This document shows, in pieces, positions 17,501 to 26,181 of a stretch of 64,000 nt of DNA. Each line of letters opens with the position of its first letter. Within the stretch, counting starts at the first letter, position 1. The stretch covers positions 4,355,001 through 4,419,000 of the forward strand of contig CP136010.1 in NCBI GenBank assembly GCA_030263805.2, in the 5' to 3' direction. The translations under genes were made by a program, and so were the position numbers. The DNA comes from Pseudomonas sp. FeN3W. GTDB taxonomy: Bacteria; Pseudomonadota; Gammaproteobacteria; Pseudomonadales; Pseudomonadaceae. Under the pieces are notes generated by a model, which was not told the DNA's origin, searched no databases, and saw only the letters and a list, made by a program, of their open reading frames with translations.

Positions 17501-20500
17501 ATTGGTTTTACTGGTGTTGAGACCCCGCCATAGGCCTGCGTCGGCTAACTTCAGAGACTCGCCGTGGGCCGTAATTCTCCGCTCAAGCGCGCGTTGTTCA
17601 CGCATCGCGTCAAGTGTGCCCTTCAGCGCAGGGCCGGCCACACCCTGACTGATCAGTTCAAAGCCTACATCTTCCCAGCCACGGTTCTCCTTGGCTGCTT
17701 GAATGGCGACTTGAAGCGTTTTCACTTGGTGGATTACAGCCGGATCTGAGCTCGCTCCCCGCCAGAACTCGGCGGTTTCGGAATCGAGCCGCAAGCCTTC
17801 TATCTGCTGACGCACAGTTCGGATTGAGGCCAAGTTCTGGAGGTCGACGGGGATGTTGGCTTCGGAGTTTCCGTCGATGACCTGACTTAGTTGCTGCTTG
17901 ATCCGCCGCTTACTCAGCCAGGACTTAGGCCAGAACGATTGGTCGGCCTGGTTCCATTCGTCAAGTAACGCGGCGACATCCAGATCTTCAATGCCGGGGC
18001 CGTAGGTAACCGATAGGCACTGATGCAGTGCTGCGATTTCGTCAAACAGCTTGAGTGCCTGTGACAGCACGACCATGGTCGGAACGGAGAGTGGCTCCGG
18101 CAACGACTGCGTCAGCCGGGTGTGCTGTTCAAGAAGCTCTAAGCCATCCTGGCATGCAGTAATCGTGGTTTGCGACCAGGGCGCTGGAAGCTTGCCGTTG
18201 ATCTCGCGATGCAAGTTAACCAGCTCACAACCTTGTTGTAAGCGCTGTGCAATGAGGCGGGCATCTGGCCTAAGGGCGAATCGCCAATCCTGTCCGGCTG
18301 CCTGGGGCAGGGTGGTGGCGAGAGCGGAGAGGCCGTCGCGCACGGTAAGAGTGAGCTCTGCGTTGGGAAGGTTAGCCGCCCCAATGAAGTTTGCTGCGTC
18401 CATCGCAACCGAATTGATTGCTGGGATAACCTCGCGCGCGGCTAGGATTACCTGCTGCTGCCAGGTTGGTGACCAATCATGCTGGCTAATAGCGCCAAGG
18501 GGGTGTTCGGTCAGCTTGTGGTACCCAATCGATTGCGCATTCACTTCCAGGCGATCAGTGATTTCCAGCAGGCGATGCAACGCCTCTCGGTCATGCATCA
18601 GCGGTGTGGGCCATGACAGCGAAACAACGGGCAGGTCTTGGCCGGCGATGGTGGCGCCGATTGCGTCGTAGATACTCAGCCCATTTGGGTAACGATGGTG
18701 CAATCGATCGACGTAGATGTTGAGGCCCGTGCGCAGCGACTCAAGGCGTTCGGCCTCGACTTTCCAGGTCTCAGCGTCCGCGTTGCCGCGAGCCTGCCAA
18801 GCGGCATTGAGTTGCGACAGCACATCCGTCTTGCTCGCCTTATTGGAGTGAACCTCCAGGCAGAACTCGCCCAGCCCCACTTCGCGTAGGCGGCGGTACA
18901 CCACATTGAGCGCCGCGATCTTCTCCGAGACGAAAAGCACGCGTTTATCTTCGGCGATGAACTGGGCGATCATGTTCACGATGGTTTGGCTTTTGCCGGT
19001 TCCCGGCGGCCCGATCAGGACGAAGTCCTTCTGCTGTGACGCAGCCAGCACCGCCGACAGCTGTGACGAGTCATAGGGTAGGGGGCAGAAAACCTGCTTC
19101 GGACTGTACTCGGCGTCGAGCCTGTTGCTGGCAGGGAAGGGGGTATTAGTGGCTGAGGCATACGCGTCGCGGGGCGTATCCAGCAGATGACGTACCACTG
19201 GGTTGTCCCGCAGAGCATCGGTGCGCTCGGTGAGATCCTTCCACATCAGATATTTGGCGAAGGAAAACATTGAGAGAACAACGTCCTCACTCACTTCCCA
19301 GCCTTTGATGTCCTTGACTGCATGCGCGACGTTGCGCCAGATCGCATCGATGTCCAGGCCCGATTCGTCTCGCGGCAACTCACCCTCGGCAACGCCAAGG
19401 TTCAGATCGTAGTCCTGGCGCAGCATTTCGATCAGGGTCGGGTTAAAGCGTGGTTCGTCGTCATGCAGGATGATCGTAAAGCCCGAGCGCGCACTTTTCC
19501 GCTCCAGCGTCACCGGAATCAGGATCAGCGGTGCACGATAGCGTTGGTTGTCCCGATCCTCCCGTGTCCATGAAAGGAATCCAAGAGCGAGGAACAGGGT
19601 GTTGGCGCCCCCTTCCTGAAGGTTGGTCCTGGCTCCCCGGTACAGCTCGATCAAGCGGCTGTCGAGTTCTGCTTGCGACAAGGCGATGAATACCTCATTA
19701 CGCTTAAGTGCATCCAGTGCGTGTTGCCTCCGAACGTTTTCATGCTCACGGGCTTCGTAAAGCTCCTTGTCGCGCGGATCTGCACCATCCATCAGATCCG
19801 GTCGTGTCATCAGTTTGATTTGCTTGCCGGTGGCTAACAAATCTTCGAGCGCGCCTGGGTTAGGTGCCTCCAGCTTGAGCGCTTTTTTTCCGGCTTTGAA
19901 GTTGAGCAGGTTGTTTCGTAGAGACAGGTCGAGCAGCTTGCGCTGCCAGCGACCGAGACGATCCCGAGGGTCGAGGCCGGCGATATCCATGGTATCCGCG
20001 ACATCGCTCGGTAAGGCCATGGGCGCTTCGATTTCGGGGGTAAACACTGGAGTGGTTTCTTCTTGAGCGGCACCACTACCATGAACTTGCGCGTCGCCGC
20101 TGGCCATTGGCTTGATTCGCTGCAAGCGTGCTCGACGAATGTCCAACGCCATTTCGAACGAAGTCTCTTTACCTTCGGCAAGGTGATCCGCCCCACGCTC
20201 GATGGCGTAACGCAACCCCACCGACGGGCGCTGGGTTACGAGAGTGGTTTCGAACAGCACAAGTTCGTTGAGCTTCATGCGCTTGCGCAGAGCGGCGATA
20301 TCGTCGACGACAGTTGTCGTGAACTCTTCGTTCTTCAGCCATACGCCGGCAAAAGCGTGGCCATGCGTGAAGATGATCAGAGGATTAAGGCCTGCTTGCT
20401 CAAGTAGGGCACAAAACAGCATGGTGGTGTCGAAGCAGGTCGCAAGACCGTGCTCAGCCAAGTGGCTGGGGCTTCGCACTTTCTGCCCGTCTCTCTCGAA

Positions 20501-21229
20501 ACTGGCCGGCGGTAGCGCATAGTCCAGCCCCATGGACACCACCGTACTCCAGACTGCGGAAACGATTTCCCAGGCATGCTCTGAGCCGCTCGTATAACCA
20601 TCGAGAGCGGCGCTCTTGCCGTTCTTGCGCAGCAGTTCGGCCGCCTTCTTAAGCAGGGCCTCCACGGCCAGGTCGTTGGGCTGCACGAACGCGGCCGTTA
20701 ATTCCGGAAGGTGGGCCAGGCCTCCCCACTGATTCCGTGGCAATACTTCCAGCGGGAGTTCAGTCTGAGCAATGACTGCGCGGGGTTCTTCCGGAGAGTC
20801 AGCTCTGCAGGTCAGGACGAAGTTGAGTGTCGAGTGCTCGGCCTCGGTCAGTTTGGCAAGCATGCCTCCATCGACGGCCAGGTCGAGCCCTGGAATTTGC
20901 CGAAAAACCTGCGCCCCGAGCTCAGAGATATGCCAGGTTTTCGGCTTGAAAACTGTTGGGTCGGAGGACAGCGTAAGTTCTAGATCGCCGTACTTCGTTG
21001 TGGTCTCGTTGATGACGCGTAGTTCACGGATAAGCGGAACAGCATTCTGATAGTCGGCGAGGTTGAGCTTGGCGACGATGGTGGTTTGGATCTTCACCGT
21101 TTTGACTGACGGGGGCTCGATTGGCTCAATTGGCGACGTGTCTTCGACAGTCAAGGACTCGGAGGTTGGGGCAGCTACCTCATGGCTGTGCAGGTCGTTG
21201 CTTCCGCTTTCAACTACATCATCGCTCAT
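14528..21229 (-). CDS. Hhe-type defence protein: DUF4011, SF1 helicase, Vsr-like nuclease, DUF3320
   Basis: A 2233-residue cytoplasmic protein. Residues about 185-330 look like a transglutaminase fold with Cys265 (TCFDTT), His291 (HGHAFAGVW) and an Asp near 309. DUF4011 begins near 425 (RLGRWQRKLLDLSLRNNLLNF). The SF1 helicase has a Q-motif-like PLPYDSSQ, Walker A GPPGTGKSQ near 740, Walker B FDESSQ near 1590, GDPKQMPPTSF, and a motif VI region NVAVTRARHELLVFS. Between the helicase halves lies a long helical insert (about 890-1560). A Vsr-like PD-(D/E)XK nuclease (FEEQVAKALGRKGW, RIDLAV, GVECDG) spans about 1885-1990, and DUF3320 lies near 2080-2130. DUF4011-helicase-Vsr is, as I recall, the architecture of the antiphage gene hhe, so a single-gene defence function is inferred. 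The start at 21229 has AGGGAGG seven bases upstream. The gene appears less GC-rich than its neighbours and sits next to a transposase remnant. Confidence 0.88.
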   Translation of the reverse strand: MSDDVVESGSNDLHSHEVAAPTSESLTVEDTSPIEPIEPPSVKTVKIQTTIVAKLNLADYQNAVPLIRELRVINETTTKYGDLELTLSSDPTVFKPKTWHISELGAQVFRQIPGLDLAVDGGMLAKLTEAEHSTLNFVLTCRADSPEEPRAVIAQTELPLEVLPRNQWGGLAHLPELTAAFVQPNDLAVEALLKKAAELLRKNGKSAALDGYTSGSEHAWEIVSAVWSTVVSMGLDYALPPASFERDGQKVRSPSHLAEHGLATCFDTTMLFCALLEQAGLNPLIIFTHGHAFAGVWLKNEEFTTTVVDDIAALRKRMKLNELVLFETTLVTQRPSVGLRYAIERGADHLAEGKETSFEMALDIRRARLQRIKPMASGDAQVHGSGAAQEETTPVFTPEIEAPMALPSDVADTMDIAGLDPRDRLGRWQRKLLDLSLRNNLLNFKAGKKALKLEAPNPGALEDLLATGKQIKLMTRPDLMDGADPRDKELYEAREHENVRRQHALDALKRNEVFIALSQAELDSRLIELYRGARTNLQEGGANTLFLALGFLSWTREDRDNQRYRAPLILIPVTLERKSARSGFTIILHDDEPRFNPTLIEMLRQDYDLNLGVAEGELPRDESGLDIDAIWRNVAHAVKDIKGWEVSEDVVLSMFSFAKYLMWKDLTERTDALRDNPVVRHLLDTPRDAYASATNTPFPASNRLDAEYSPKQVFCPLPYDSSQLSAVLAASQQKDFVLIGPPGTGKSQTIVNMIAQFIAEDKRVLFVSEKIAALNVVYRRLREVGLGEFCLEVHSNKASKTDVLSQLNAAWQARGNADAETWKVEAERLESLRTGLNIYVDRLHHRYPNGLSIYDAIGATIAGQDLPVVSLSWPTPLMHDREALHRLLEITDRLEVNAQSIGYHKLTEHPLGAISQHDWSPTWQQQVILAAREVIPAINSVAMDAANFIGAANLPNAELTLTVRDGLSALATTLPQAAGQDWRFALRPDARLIAQRLQQGCELVNLHREINGKLPAPWSQTTITACQDGLELLEQHTRLTQSLPEPLSVPTMVVLSQALKLFDEIAALHQCLSVTYGPGIEDLDVAALLDEWNQADQSFWPKSWLSKRRIKQQLSQVIDGNSEANIPVDLQNLASIRTVRQQIEGLRLDSETAEFWRGASSDPAVIHQVKTLQVAIQAAKENRGWEDVGFELISQGVAGPALKGTLDAMREQRALERRITAHGESLKLADAGLWRGLNTSKTNLAAAIAFQKERRAIAEEGCLEQDHDLIASGKCGPALQAEHNLLEHRANSERGLKEYAELRDLAAGIWTGLHTKTDMALAAVNFQGHIATAVSQLARTSDEITALKSALTQLLGDGNALLEPQGLVNQYGRQYLDSSAKLNSSLERLASAGKFSIEGAERIGSLSLDALRQQCEGIIQAEHSLHAWSAWCKVRDEASVLGLRPLIQALEDGLLAQGTIKKVFQANYARWWLNATVDQEPTIRNFVSVEHEQRIRDFRALDEQLTVLTRDLLRARLCAGLPTPDSVTQASEWGVLRHEISKKTRHKPLRELMSTIPSALAKLTPCMLMSPLSIAQYLSTTSTVFDVVIFDESSQIPVWDAIGAIARGRQVIMVGDPKQMPPTSFFDRAETTNEDDDIEPDLESILDECLSANLPTLDLNWHYRSRHESLITFSNHRYYKGNLVTFPAPVTSDRAVSLNIVQGVYDRGGSRTNLGEAKALVAHLVARLRTREAKENKLTFGVVTFNGEQQRLIEDLLDAERRKDPSLESHFADTQLEPVFVKNLESVQGDERDIIYFSITYGRDAAGHMTMSFGPMNRPGGERRLNVAVTRARHELLVFSTMSPDLIDLARTQSIGVRDMKHFLEFAERGPRAIIEATADSLGSFDSPFEEQVAKALGRKGWHVATQIGVSAFRIDLAVVHPDAPGRYLAGVECDGATYHRSATARDRDKLREQVLRGLGWEILRVWSTDWWINPIGTAEKLHERLEALLTESRARHASAQADLAHHAEVIEEEVEVTSEDAPPIEEIALPADSVADAPPVSNQYARASTPTSGAIREQQSAVYRKVDPLAAVTSVDPVAFFEEHYNDVLAAMIAHVVVHEGPVLDVILAQRIARAHGWVRTGNRIRERVSRLAEKSHRKTIEDVGDFYWPSHLEDDSAVSFRKAVDSDSLRAVDEISQKELEALAREALARGELVDNLLYAMARAIGLQKVSAQSKQRLEQAIANVNQTATL

Positions 21230-21654
21230 CTGAGCCTCCCTGGCGCTTAAGGTCAGCCGTTGGCCAAGCTGAGCCCTCTGAAGTTAGTTTCGGTACGTGC
21301 CGCGGCAACGCTATCGGCGAGCCCGTCCAATAAAAAACTAGCTGGAGGATTGTAGGCTGCTCGACTGCAGGTCAAGCGCGTGTAGGGTATCCAGCTGTTT
21401 CCCTATGCAAGCATTTCGCCGCTAGAACAAACACTCCACATGATGGTACCTGTTTCGTGGGAAGGGTGGACATGGACTGAACTCAGCGGACGGGAAGTGT
21501 ACCCAGTGGGTCCACACTAGCTAGTCCGCTTCTGGCCGATACCCCAATACTCTCCTTCATCCCGCAACACAGCCATGTAACGGACTGACCATCCAAGCAA
21601 TCCTCCCCAATCCTCCAATACTCTTTTTCGTCCAGGACTGTGAAAGGCAACGCC
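21230..21654. other. 425-bp intergenic region upstream of the defence gene
   Basis: No gene is seen. It should hold the promoter of the minus-strand helicase gene; an A/T-rich patch near 21330-21345 is the best candidate. An imperfect inverted repeat, GTGTACCCA...GGGTCCACAC, lies near 21498-21518, about 140 bases downstream of the stop of the alpha/beta hydrolase gene. It could be a terminator or a mobile-element end; I cannot decide. Confidence 0.4.
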
Positions 21655-22470
21655 TTACGCCATCGCCTGCAGAAATCGCCCAATCCGCTCCAGTACCACA
21701 TCCGGTTGCTCGCGATGCGGTACATGGCCTACGCCTGGCAGCAGCGCCTGTTCGACATGGCCGCTGGCGTGTGTAGCGATCAGTTGCAGGTGGCGTTCCG
21801 AGCCGAATTCGTCGTTGTCGCCATGGATGGCCAGTGCCGGGCAGCGTACTTGAGGCAGGGTGTGGGCGAGGGTCCAGGAGGCGAAGTCGGGGGCGAGCCA
21901 GGTGTCGATCCAGGCGCTGAGCACCCAGTCGCTACGCTCGTCGTGGTAGCGGCGCAGGCGTTCGCGCTGTGCGGGGTTGGCGAACCAGCTTCTGGCTTGG
22001 CGGATGCCTTCCAGCGTGCGTGCTTCGACGAAGGTGACCGCCGACATGGTGATCATCGCCTGGCAGGCTTCGGGATATTGCGCGGCGCAGTGCACCGCCA
22101 TGCTGCCGCCGACGCTGTGGCCGACCACCACGAAACGCTCGATACCCAGATGTTCCAGTACATGGGCGAAGCCATGCGCGGCTTCATCCTCGACGAAGGT
22201 CGGCGCGGGCGGGGCATTCAGTCGGTCGGAGCGACCGAAGCCCAGCCGATCATAGGCGACCACCGTGCGGCCGGTGGCATTGGCGAGCGCGGCGGGAAAA
22301 TCCTTCCATTGTTCGATGCAGCCGAGCGACTCGTGCAGCAGCAGGATCGGTGCTCGGTTCGGGCGCAGGGTGCCAGCGTCGGGGAACCAGCTGCGGACGA
22401 ACATCTGCCCAAACGTGCTCTGTACCCAGAGATCGGTCGGGGCGCTGCCGAGCGTTGCGCTAGTGGTCAT
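21655..22470 (-). CDS. Alpha/beta hydrolase
   Basis: A 271-residue alpha/beta-fold hydrolase with oxyanion-region HESLG, DRLGFGRSDR, nucleophile elbow VVGHSVGGS, acid in IHGDNDEFG and base in PGVGHVPHRE: a complete Ser-Asp-His triad. There is no signal peptide, so it is probably cytoplasmic. The substrate is unknown; the overall layout suits small esters. The start at 22470 (MTTSATLG) has an AGGAACG ribosome site and is preferred over a codon at 22500. A MerR-type operator candidate lies 44 bases upstream, so expression may be tied to branched-chain amino-acid or acyl-CoA metabolism. Confidence 0.82.
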   Translation of the reverse strand: MTTSATLGSAPTDLWVQSTFGQMFVRSWFPDAGTLRPNRAPILLLHESLGCIEQWKDFPAALANATGRTVVAYDRLGFGRSDRLNAPPAPTFVEDEAAHGFAHVLEHLGIERFVVVGHSVGGSMAVHCAAQYPEACQAMITMSAVTFVEARTLEGIRQARSWFANPAQRERLRRYHDERSDWVLSAWIDTWLAPDFASWTLAHTLPQVRCPALAIHGDNDEFGSERHLQLIATHASGHVEQALLPGVGHVPHREQPDVVLERIGRFLQAMA

Positions 22471-22514
22471 GGAGGCGTTCCTGAGCGGTGCGGACCGCAT
22501 AGCAGTACTGGTCT

Positions 22515-22530
22515 TTTACGTAAACGTCAA
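22515..22530 (-). promoter_or_regulatory. LiuR-like (MerR-family) operator candidate
   Basis: On the minus strand the sequence is TTGACGTTTACGTAAA, centred about 52 bases before the alpha/beta hydrolase start. As I recall, this is very close to the consensus for LiuR, the MerR-family repressor of leucine/isovalerate catabolism in proteobacteria. No liu gene or LiuR is in the window, so the assignment rests on the motif alone. Confidence 0.45.
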
Positions 22531-22672
22531 CATGCGGTGATGGATGTATCCGTTATCGGTTGCTGCGATTGGGAGAGGCGGGCAGTTGCAACCCGCGCTG
22601 CGCTACACAGCGTCTGGCGACTGGGTCGGCTCAGTTGGATTCATGGCGATCACGCCCGCCACAGGGGGCACC

Positions 22673-23560
22673 TCAGCTCAGATAACGTTGGAACCAGGCG
22701 ATGGTGCGTTGCCAGGCCAGCTCCGCCGCCTGCTCGTCGTAGCGCGGGGTGCTGTCGTTGTGAAAGCCGTGCTGGGTGCCGGGGTAGATGTAGGCCTCGT
22801 AGTGCTTGCCGGCCGCCTTGAGCGCGGCCTCATAGGCGGGCCAGGTTTCATTGATGCGCTCGTCGTGTTCGGCGAACTGGAACAGCAACGGTGCCTGGAT
22901 CTTCTCGACATCCGCCGGATCGGCCTGGCGCCCATAGAACGGCACCGCTGCCGCCAGTTCCGGGTATGCGACTGCGGCGGCATTGGCCACGCCACCGCCA
23001 TAGCAGAAGCCGGTAATGCCGACCTTCCCGGTAGTCGCCTCATGGGCCATCAGCCATTCGATGGCGGCGAAGAAGTCGTTCATCAGCTTTTGCGGGTCGA
23101 CCGCGGCCTGCAGTTCACGGCCCTTGTCGTCGTTGCCGGGATAGCCACCGACCGAACTCAGCCCGTCCGGCGCCAGGGCGATGAAACCGGCCTTGGCCAC
23201 GCGCCGGGCGACGTCTTCGATGTAGGGGTTGAGGCCGCGATTTTCGTGGACGACAACGATGCCTGGCACCTTGCCCTCGGCCTTGGTCGGACGGACCAGA
23301 TAGGCGCGCACCTCACCGTGGCCGCTGGGTGATGGGTAGTTGACGTATTCGGCGACGATGTCCGGATCGGTGAAGGCGACCTGCTGGGCCAACGCATAGT
23401 TGGGCGTGAGCGCATCGAGCACCGCCACGGCGGTCGTGCTGCACAGGGTGAAAGCCGCGGCGCGGTCGAGGAATTCCCGCCGGCTGAGCTTGCCGTGGAC
23501 GTAGAAGTCGTAGAGCTCGAGCAGTTCGGGGGCGAAGTCTTTCGCGGTAAGACGTTCCAT
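22673..23560 (-). CDS. Dienelactone hydrolase family protein, possibly Tat-exported
   Basis: A 295-residue protein with the dienelactone hydrolase triad: Cys in GITGFCYGGG, Asp in FAEHDERIN and His in PGTQHGFHND; VVHENRGLNPYIEDVARR is also typical. The N terminus carries SRREFLDRAA about 26 residues in, followed by a hydrophobic run ending ALAQQ. That is a twin-arginine signal layout, so the enzyme may be folded in the cytoplasm and exported. These enzymes hydrolyse lactones or activated esters; the natural substrate here is unknown. It is separated from the downstream alpha/beta hydrolase by about 200 bases containing the LiuR-like site, so the two are probably separate transcripts. Confidence 0.85.
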   Translation of the reverse strand: MERLTAKDFAPELLELYDFYVHGKLSRREFLDRAAAFTLCSTTAVAVLDALTPNYALAQQVAFTDPDIVAEYVNYPSPSGHGEVRAYLVRPTKAEGKVPGIVVVHENRGLNPYIEDVARRVAKAGFIALAPDGLSSVGGYPGNDDKGRELQAAVDPQKLMNDFFAAIEWLMAHEATTGKVGITGFCYGGGVANAAAVAYPELAAAVPFYGRQADPADVEKIQAPLLFQFAEHDERINETWPAYEAALKAAGKHYEAYIYPGTQHGFHNDSTPRYDEQAAELAWQRTIAWFQRYLS

Positions 23561-23677
23561 CGGCGGCTCCGTCGAGTATCGAAAGCGATGCTGGGTGTTT
23601 GCGCTGACAGCGGGTGCAGCAGCCAGTGTAGTCAGCCGGGCAGGAGATGCCGCGTTTGCAGACGATCTTTACGGCGT

Positions 23678-24652
23678 TCAGCGCGGGCGAGCTGCCTCGA
23701 TGGGCGTCAGTTGGCCGTCCTTGCCCAGGTGCAGGCGCATGAAGTCTTCGGCGAGCAGCAGCTGGCCGGCGTAGAGCGCGCTGGCTTCGGCGCGCAGGTC
23801 GTCGATCGAGTGACCACGTCCGGCGTTCTTCTGATAGCGCGCGCTGAAGTGGGTCAGCACCAGGTTCTGCAGTCCGACCGTTTGCGCAAAGCGCGCTACC
23901 GATGCCGCAGTGCTGTGGCCGAAACCGTTGCGTGCGTCGTTGGCCACCGCTTCGGTGTAGGTCGCCTCGTGCACCAGCAACTGGGCGCCGCGACAGGCGT
24001 CGGCAAGCAGTTCGGGCCGATCGTTGTCACCGCCGATGACGATGCGTTGCGGCGCACGGCTGAAGCTCAGGTAGTCGTCGCTGCGCAGTATCCGGCCTTC
24101 GTGCTCGACATCGAAGCCGCGCGCCAGTTGGCCCCAGAGTGGCCCGCGGGGTACGCCGTCGCGTTCGAGGCGGTCGATGTCCAGGCGCGGATCGGGCCGG
24201 GCCTCGGTGAAGCTGTAGCCGTAGCAGGGCACGCGGTGGGACAGGGCGGTGGCCTCGATGCGCATGTTCGGGCTGCGCCATTCGCCCAGCGATTCGACTG
24301 CATGGAATTCGAGGTCGTAGCCCAGCCAGCTCTGGCTCATCTCCAGCGTCGCGCGCACCCAGGTTTCGATGCCGTGCGGGGCGATGATCGTCAGCGCGGC
24401 CTTGCGCCCCATCATCCCGGCGCTGGCGAGCAGGCCGGGCAGACCGTAGCAGTGGTCGCCGTGCACATGGGTGATGCAGATGGCACGCAGGTCGTGCAGC
24501 GACAGTGGTGTGCGCAGCAGCCGGTGCTGGGTGCCTTCGCCACAGTCGATCAGGTACCAACTCTTGCCGGTGTCCTCCAGCAAGGCGAGGGCGGACACGT
24601 TGCGGGCGCGGGTGGGGGTGCCGGATGAGGTGCCGAGAAATAACAGATCCAC
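23678..24652 (-). CDS. rnz: Ribonuclease Z
   Basis: A 324-residue metallo-beta-lactamase-fold nuclease of the RNase Z/ElaC family. It opens MDLLFLGTSSGTPTRARNVSAL and has the zinc motif THVHGDH (His62, His64, Asp66, His67), GGDND, HEATYT and a later LTHFSARY with the last ligands. RNase Z processes the 3' ends of tRNA precursors lacking an encoded CCA and can act as a more general phosphodiesterase. The length fits the bacterial short form. An AAGGAA ribosome site lies 12-13 bases upstream of the start. It is transcribed divergently from the CitMHS transporter. Confidence 0.93.
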   Translation of the reverse strand: MDLLFLGTSSGTPTRARNVSALALLEDTGKSWYLIDCGEGTQHRLLRTPLSLHDLRAICITHVHGDHCYGLPGLLASAGMMGRKAALTIIAPHGIETWVRATLEMSQSWLGYDLEFHAVESLGEWRSPNMRIEATALSHRVPCYGYSFTEARPDPRLDIDRLERDGVPRGPLWGQLARGFDVEHEGRILRSDDYLSFSRAPQRIVIGGDNDRPELLADACRGAQLLVHEATYTEAVANDARNGFGHSTAASVARFAQTVGLQNLVLTHFSARYQKNAGRGHSIDDLRAEASALYAGQLLLAEDFMRLHLGKDGQLTPIEAARPR

Positions 24653-24848
24653 GCCACTGTTCCTTCTGCAGTCAGGTGATCACGATTGGTCGAGTGTTGC
24701 CGGCGCGGTCGCCGTTGCGTTTCTCCCGACATATCCCCTCACAGTTGTGCCTGTTTTCATGGGGCCGGGTAAAGGTTGCTGAAAGCTTGGCTTCGTAGTC
24801 TCCGGGTTTAGCTGTTTCAGCTGGATAAAAATAATGAGGAGATAAGCT

Positions 24849-26162
24849 GTGTTGACCTTGATTGGTCTGTTGACCATTTGCAGCCTGGTTGTGTTGTTGC
24901 TCGTCGGGCGCATGGCGCCCATTCTGCCGCTGATCCTGGTGCCCCTGGCAGGCGCCTTGCTCGCAGGTTTCGGGCTGGAGGCCATTACCGGGTTCTTCGC
25001 CGATGGCCTGGGCAAGGTGATCTCCATCGCCACCATGTTCGTCTTCGCCATCACTTTCTTTGGTGTTCTGCAGGATACCGGGTTGTTCCGCCCCATTATC
25101 GGGACAATGGTGAAGCTGACTCGCGGCAATGTCATCGCTGTTACGGTGGCCACCGCCGTGATCGGTATGTTGGCGCACCTCGATGGCGCCGGTGCGACTA
25201 CCTTTCTGCTGACGATTCCCGCCTTGCTGCCGCTTTATCGACAGCTGCGCATGAGCCCTTACCTGATGTTGCTGTTGCTGGCCCTCGGTGCCGGCATCTT
25301 CAACATGGTGCCCTGGGCAGGGCCGCTCGGCCGTGCGGCGGCGGTCACGGGTATCGAAGTCACCGAGCTGTGGCGTCCGTTGATCGCCATTCAGGGCGTC
25401 GGCGTGGCGCTGTTGGTGGCGCTGGCGGCGTTGCTGGGCTGGCGTGAGCAGCGGCGCATCGCATCGGGCGTCGGTGGTGCCGATGTCGATGTACTGGTCG
25501 AAAGCCACCACAATCTCCACGAGCCCACCGAAGAAGAACGTGCGCTGGAGCGCCCAGGCCGGCTCTGGGTCAATGGTGGTCTGTTCCTGCTGGTGCTGAT
25601 CTCGCTGTTCGCCGGTGTGCTGCCGGCCGGCTACATCTTCATGATCGGGCTGTCGTTGGTGTTGCTGGTCAACTACCCCGGCGGCAAGGCCCAGATGCAA
25701 CGCATCGCCGCCCATGCACCGGCTGCGCTGAGTATGGGCATGATCATTCTGGCGGCCGGCTCGATGCTGGGTATTTTCACCGGTACGGGCATGCTGACGT
25801 CCATTGCGCAGGATCTGGTTCAGGTGTTGCCAGCCTCGATGGTGCCCAATCTGCACATCATCCTCGGCGTGTTCGGTCTGCCGATGGAGCTGATGTTGAG
25901 CACCGATGCCTATTACTTCGGCCTGCTGCCGGTAACGCTGGAAGTGGTGGCGAACCATGGTGTCGAGCCGGCGAGCGTTGTTTATGCCATGACCATTGGC
26001 AACATCATCGGCACCTTCATCAGCCCCTTCTCGCCAGCGCTCTGGCTTGCTCTCGGGCTGGCCGGTCTCGACCTGGGCCGGCACATCCGCTACTCGCTGT
26101 GGTGGATGTGGGGCTTTTCCCTGGTGTTGTTCTTCGTTGCCTGGGCGCTCGGTCTGTTCTGA
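24849..26162 (+). CDS. CitMHS-family citrate/divalent-metal:proton symporter
   Basis: A 437-residue membrane protein with about twelve helices and CitMHS signatures: AHLDGAGATTFLLTIPALLPLY, NMVPWAGPLGRAA, DAYYFGLLPVT and GNIIGTFISPFSPALWL. CitMHS carriers import citrate complexed with Mg2+ or another divalent metal together with protons. A hydrophilic loop with ESHHNLHEPTEEER lies mid-protein and may be cytoplasmic. The start is GTG at 24849 with GAGGAG nine bases upstream. An AGCTG-TTT-CAGCT inverted repeat lies just before the ribosome site and could influence translation. No tricarboxylate two-component system is adjacent. Confidence 0.9.
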   Translation: MLTLIGLLTICSLVVLLLVGRMAPILPLILVPLAGALLAGFGLEAITGFFADGLGKVISIATMFVFAITFFGVLQDTGLFRPIIGTMVKLTRGNVIAVTVATAVIGMLAHLDGAGATTFLLTIPALLPLYRQLRMSPYLMLLLLALGAGIFNMVPWAGPLGRAAAVTGIEVTELWRPLIAIQGVGVALLVALAALLGWREQRRIASGVGGADVDVLVESHHNLHEPTEEERALERPGRLWVNGGLFLLVLISLFAGVLPAGYIFMIGLSLVLLVNYPGGKAQMQRIAAHAPAALSMGMIILAAGSMLGIFTGTGMLTSIAQDLVQVLPASMVPNLHIILGVFGLPMELMLSTDAYYFGLLPVTLEVVANHGVEPASVVYAMTIGNIIGTFISPFSPALWLALGLAGLDLGRHIRYSLWWMWGFSLVLFFVAWALGLF

Positions 26163-26181
26163 AACCTGCATGACCGTGGCA

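Noticed and set aside
21483..21725. An 80-codon open frame on the minus strand upstream of the defence gene.
   Set aside because: It overlaps the end of the alpha/beta hydrolase gene, has no family resemblance and no ribosome site.
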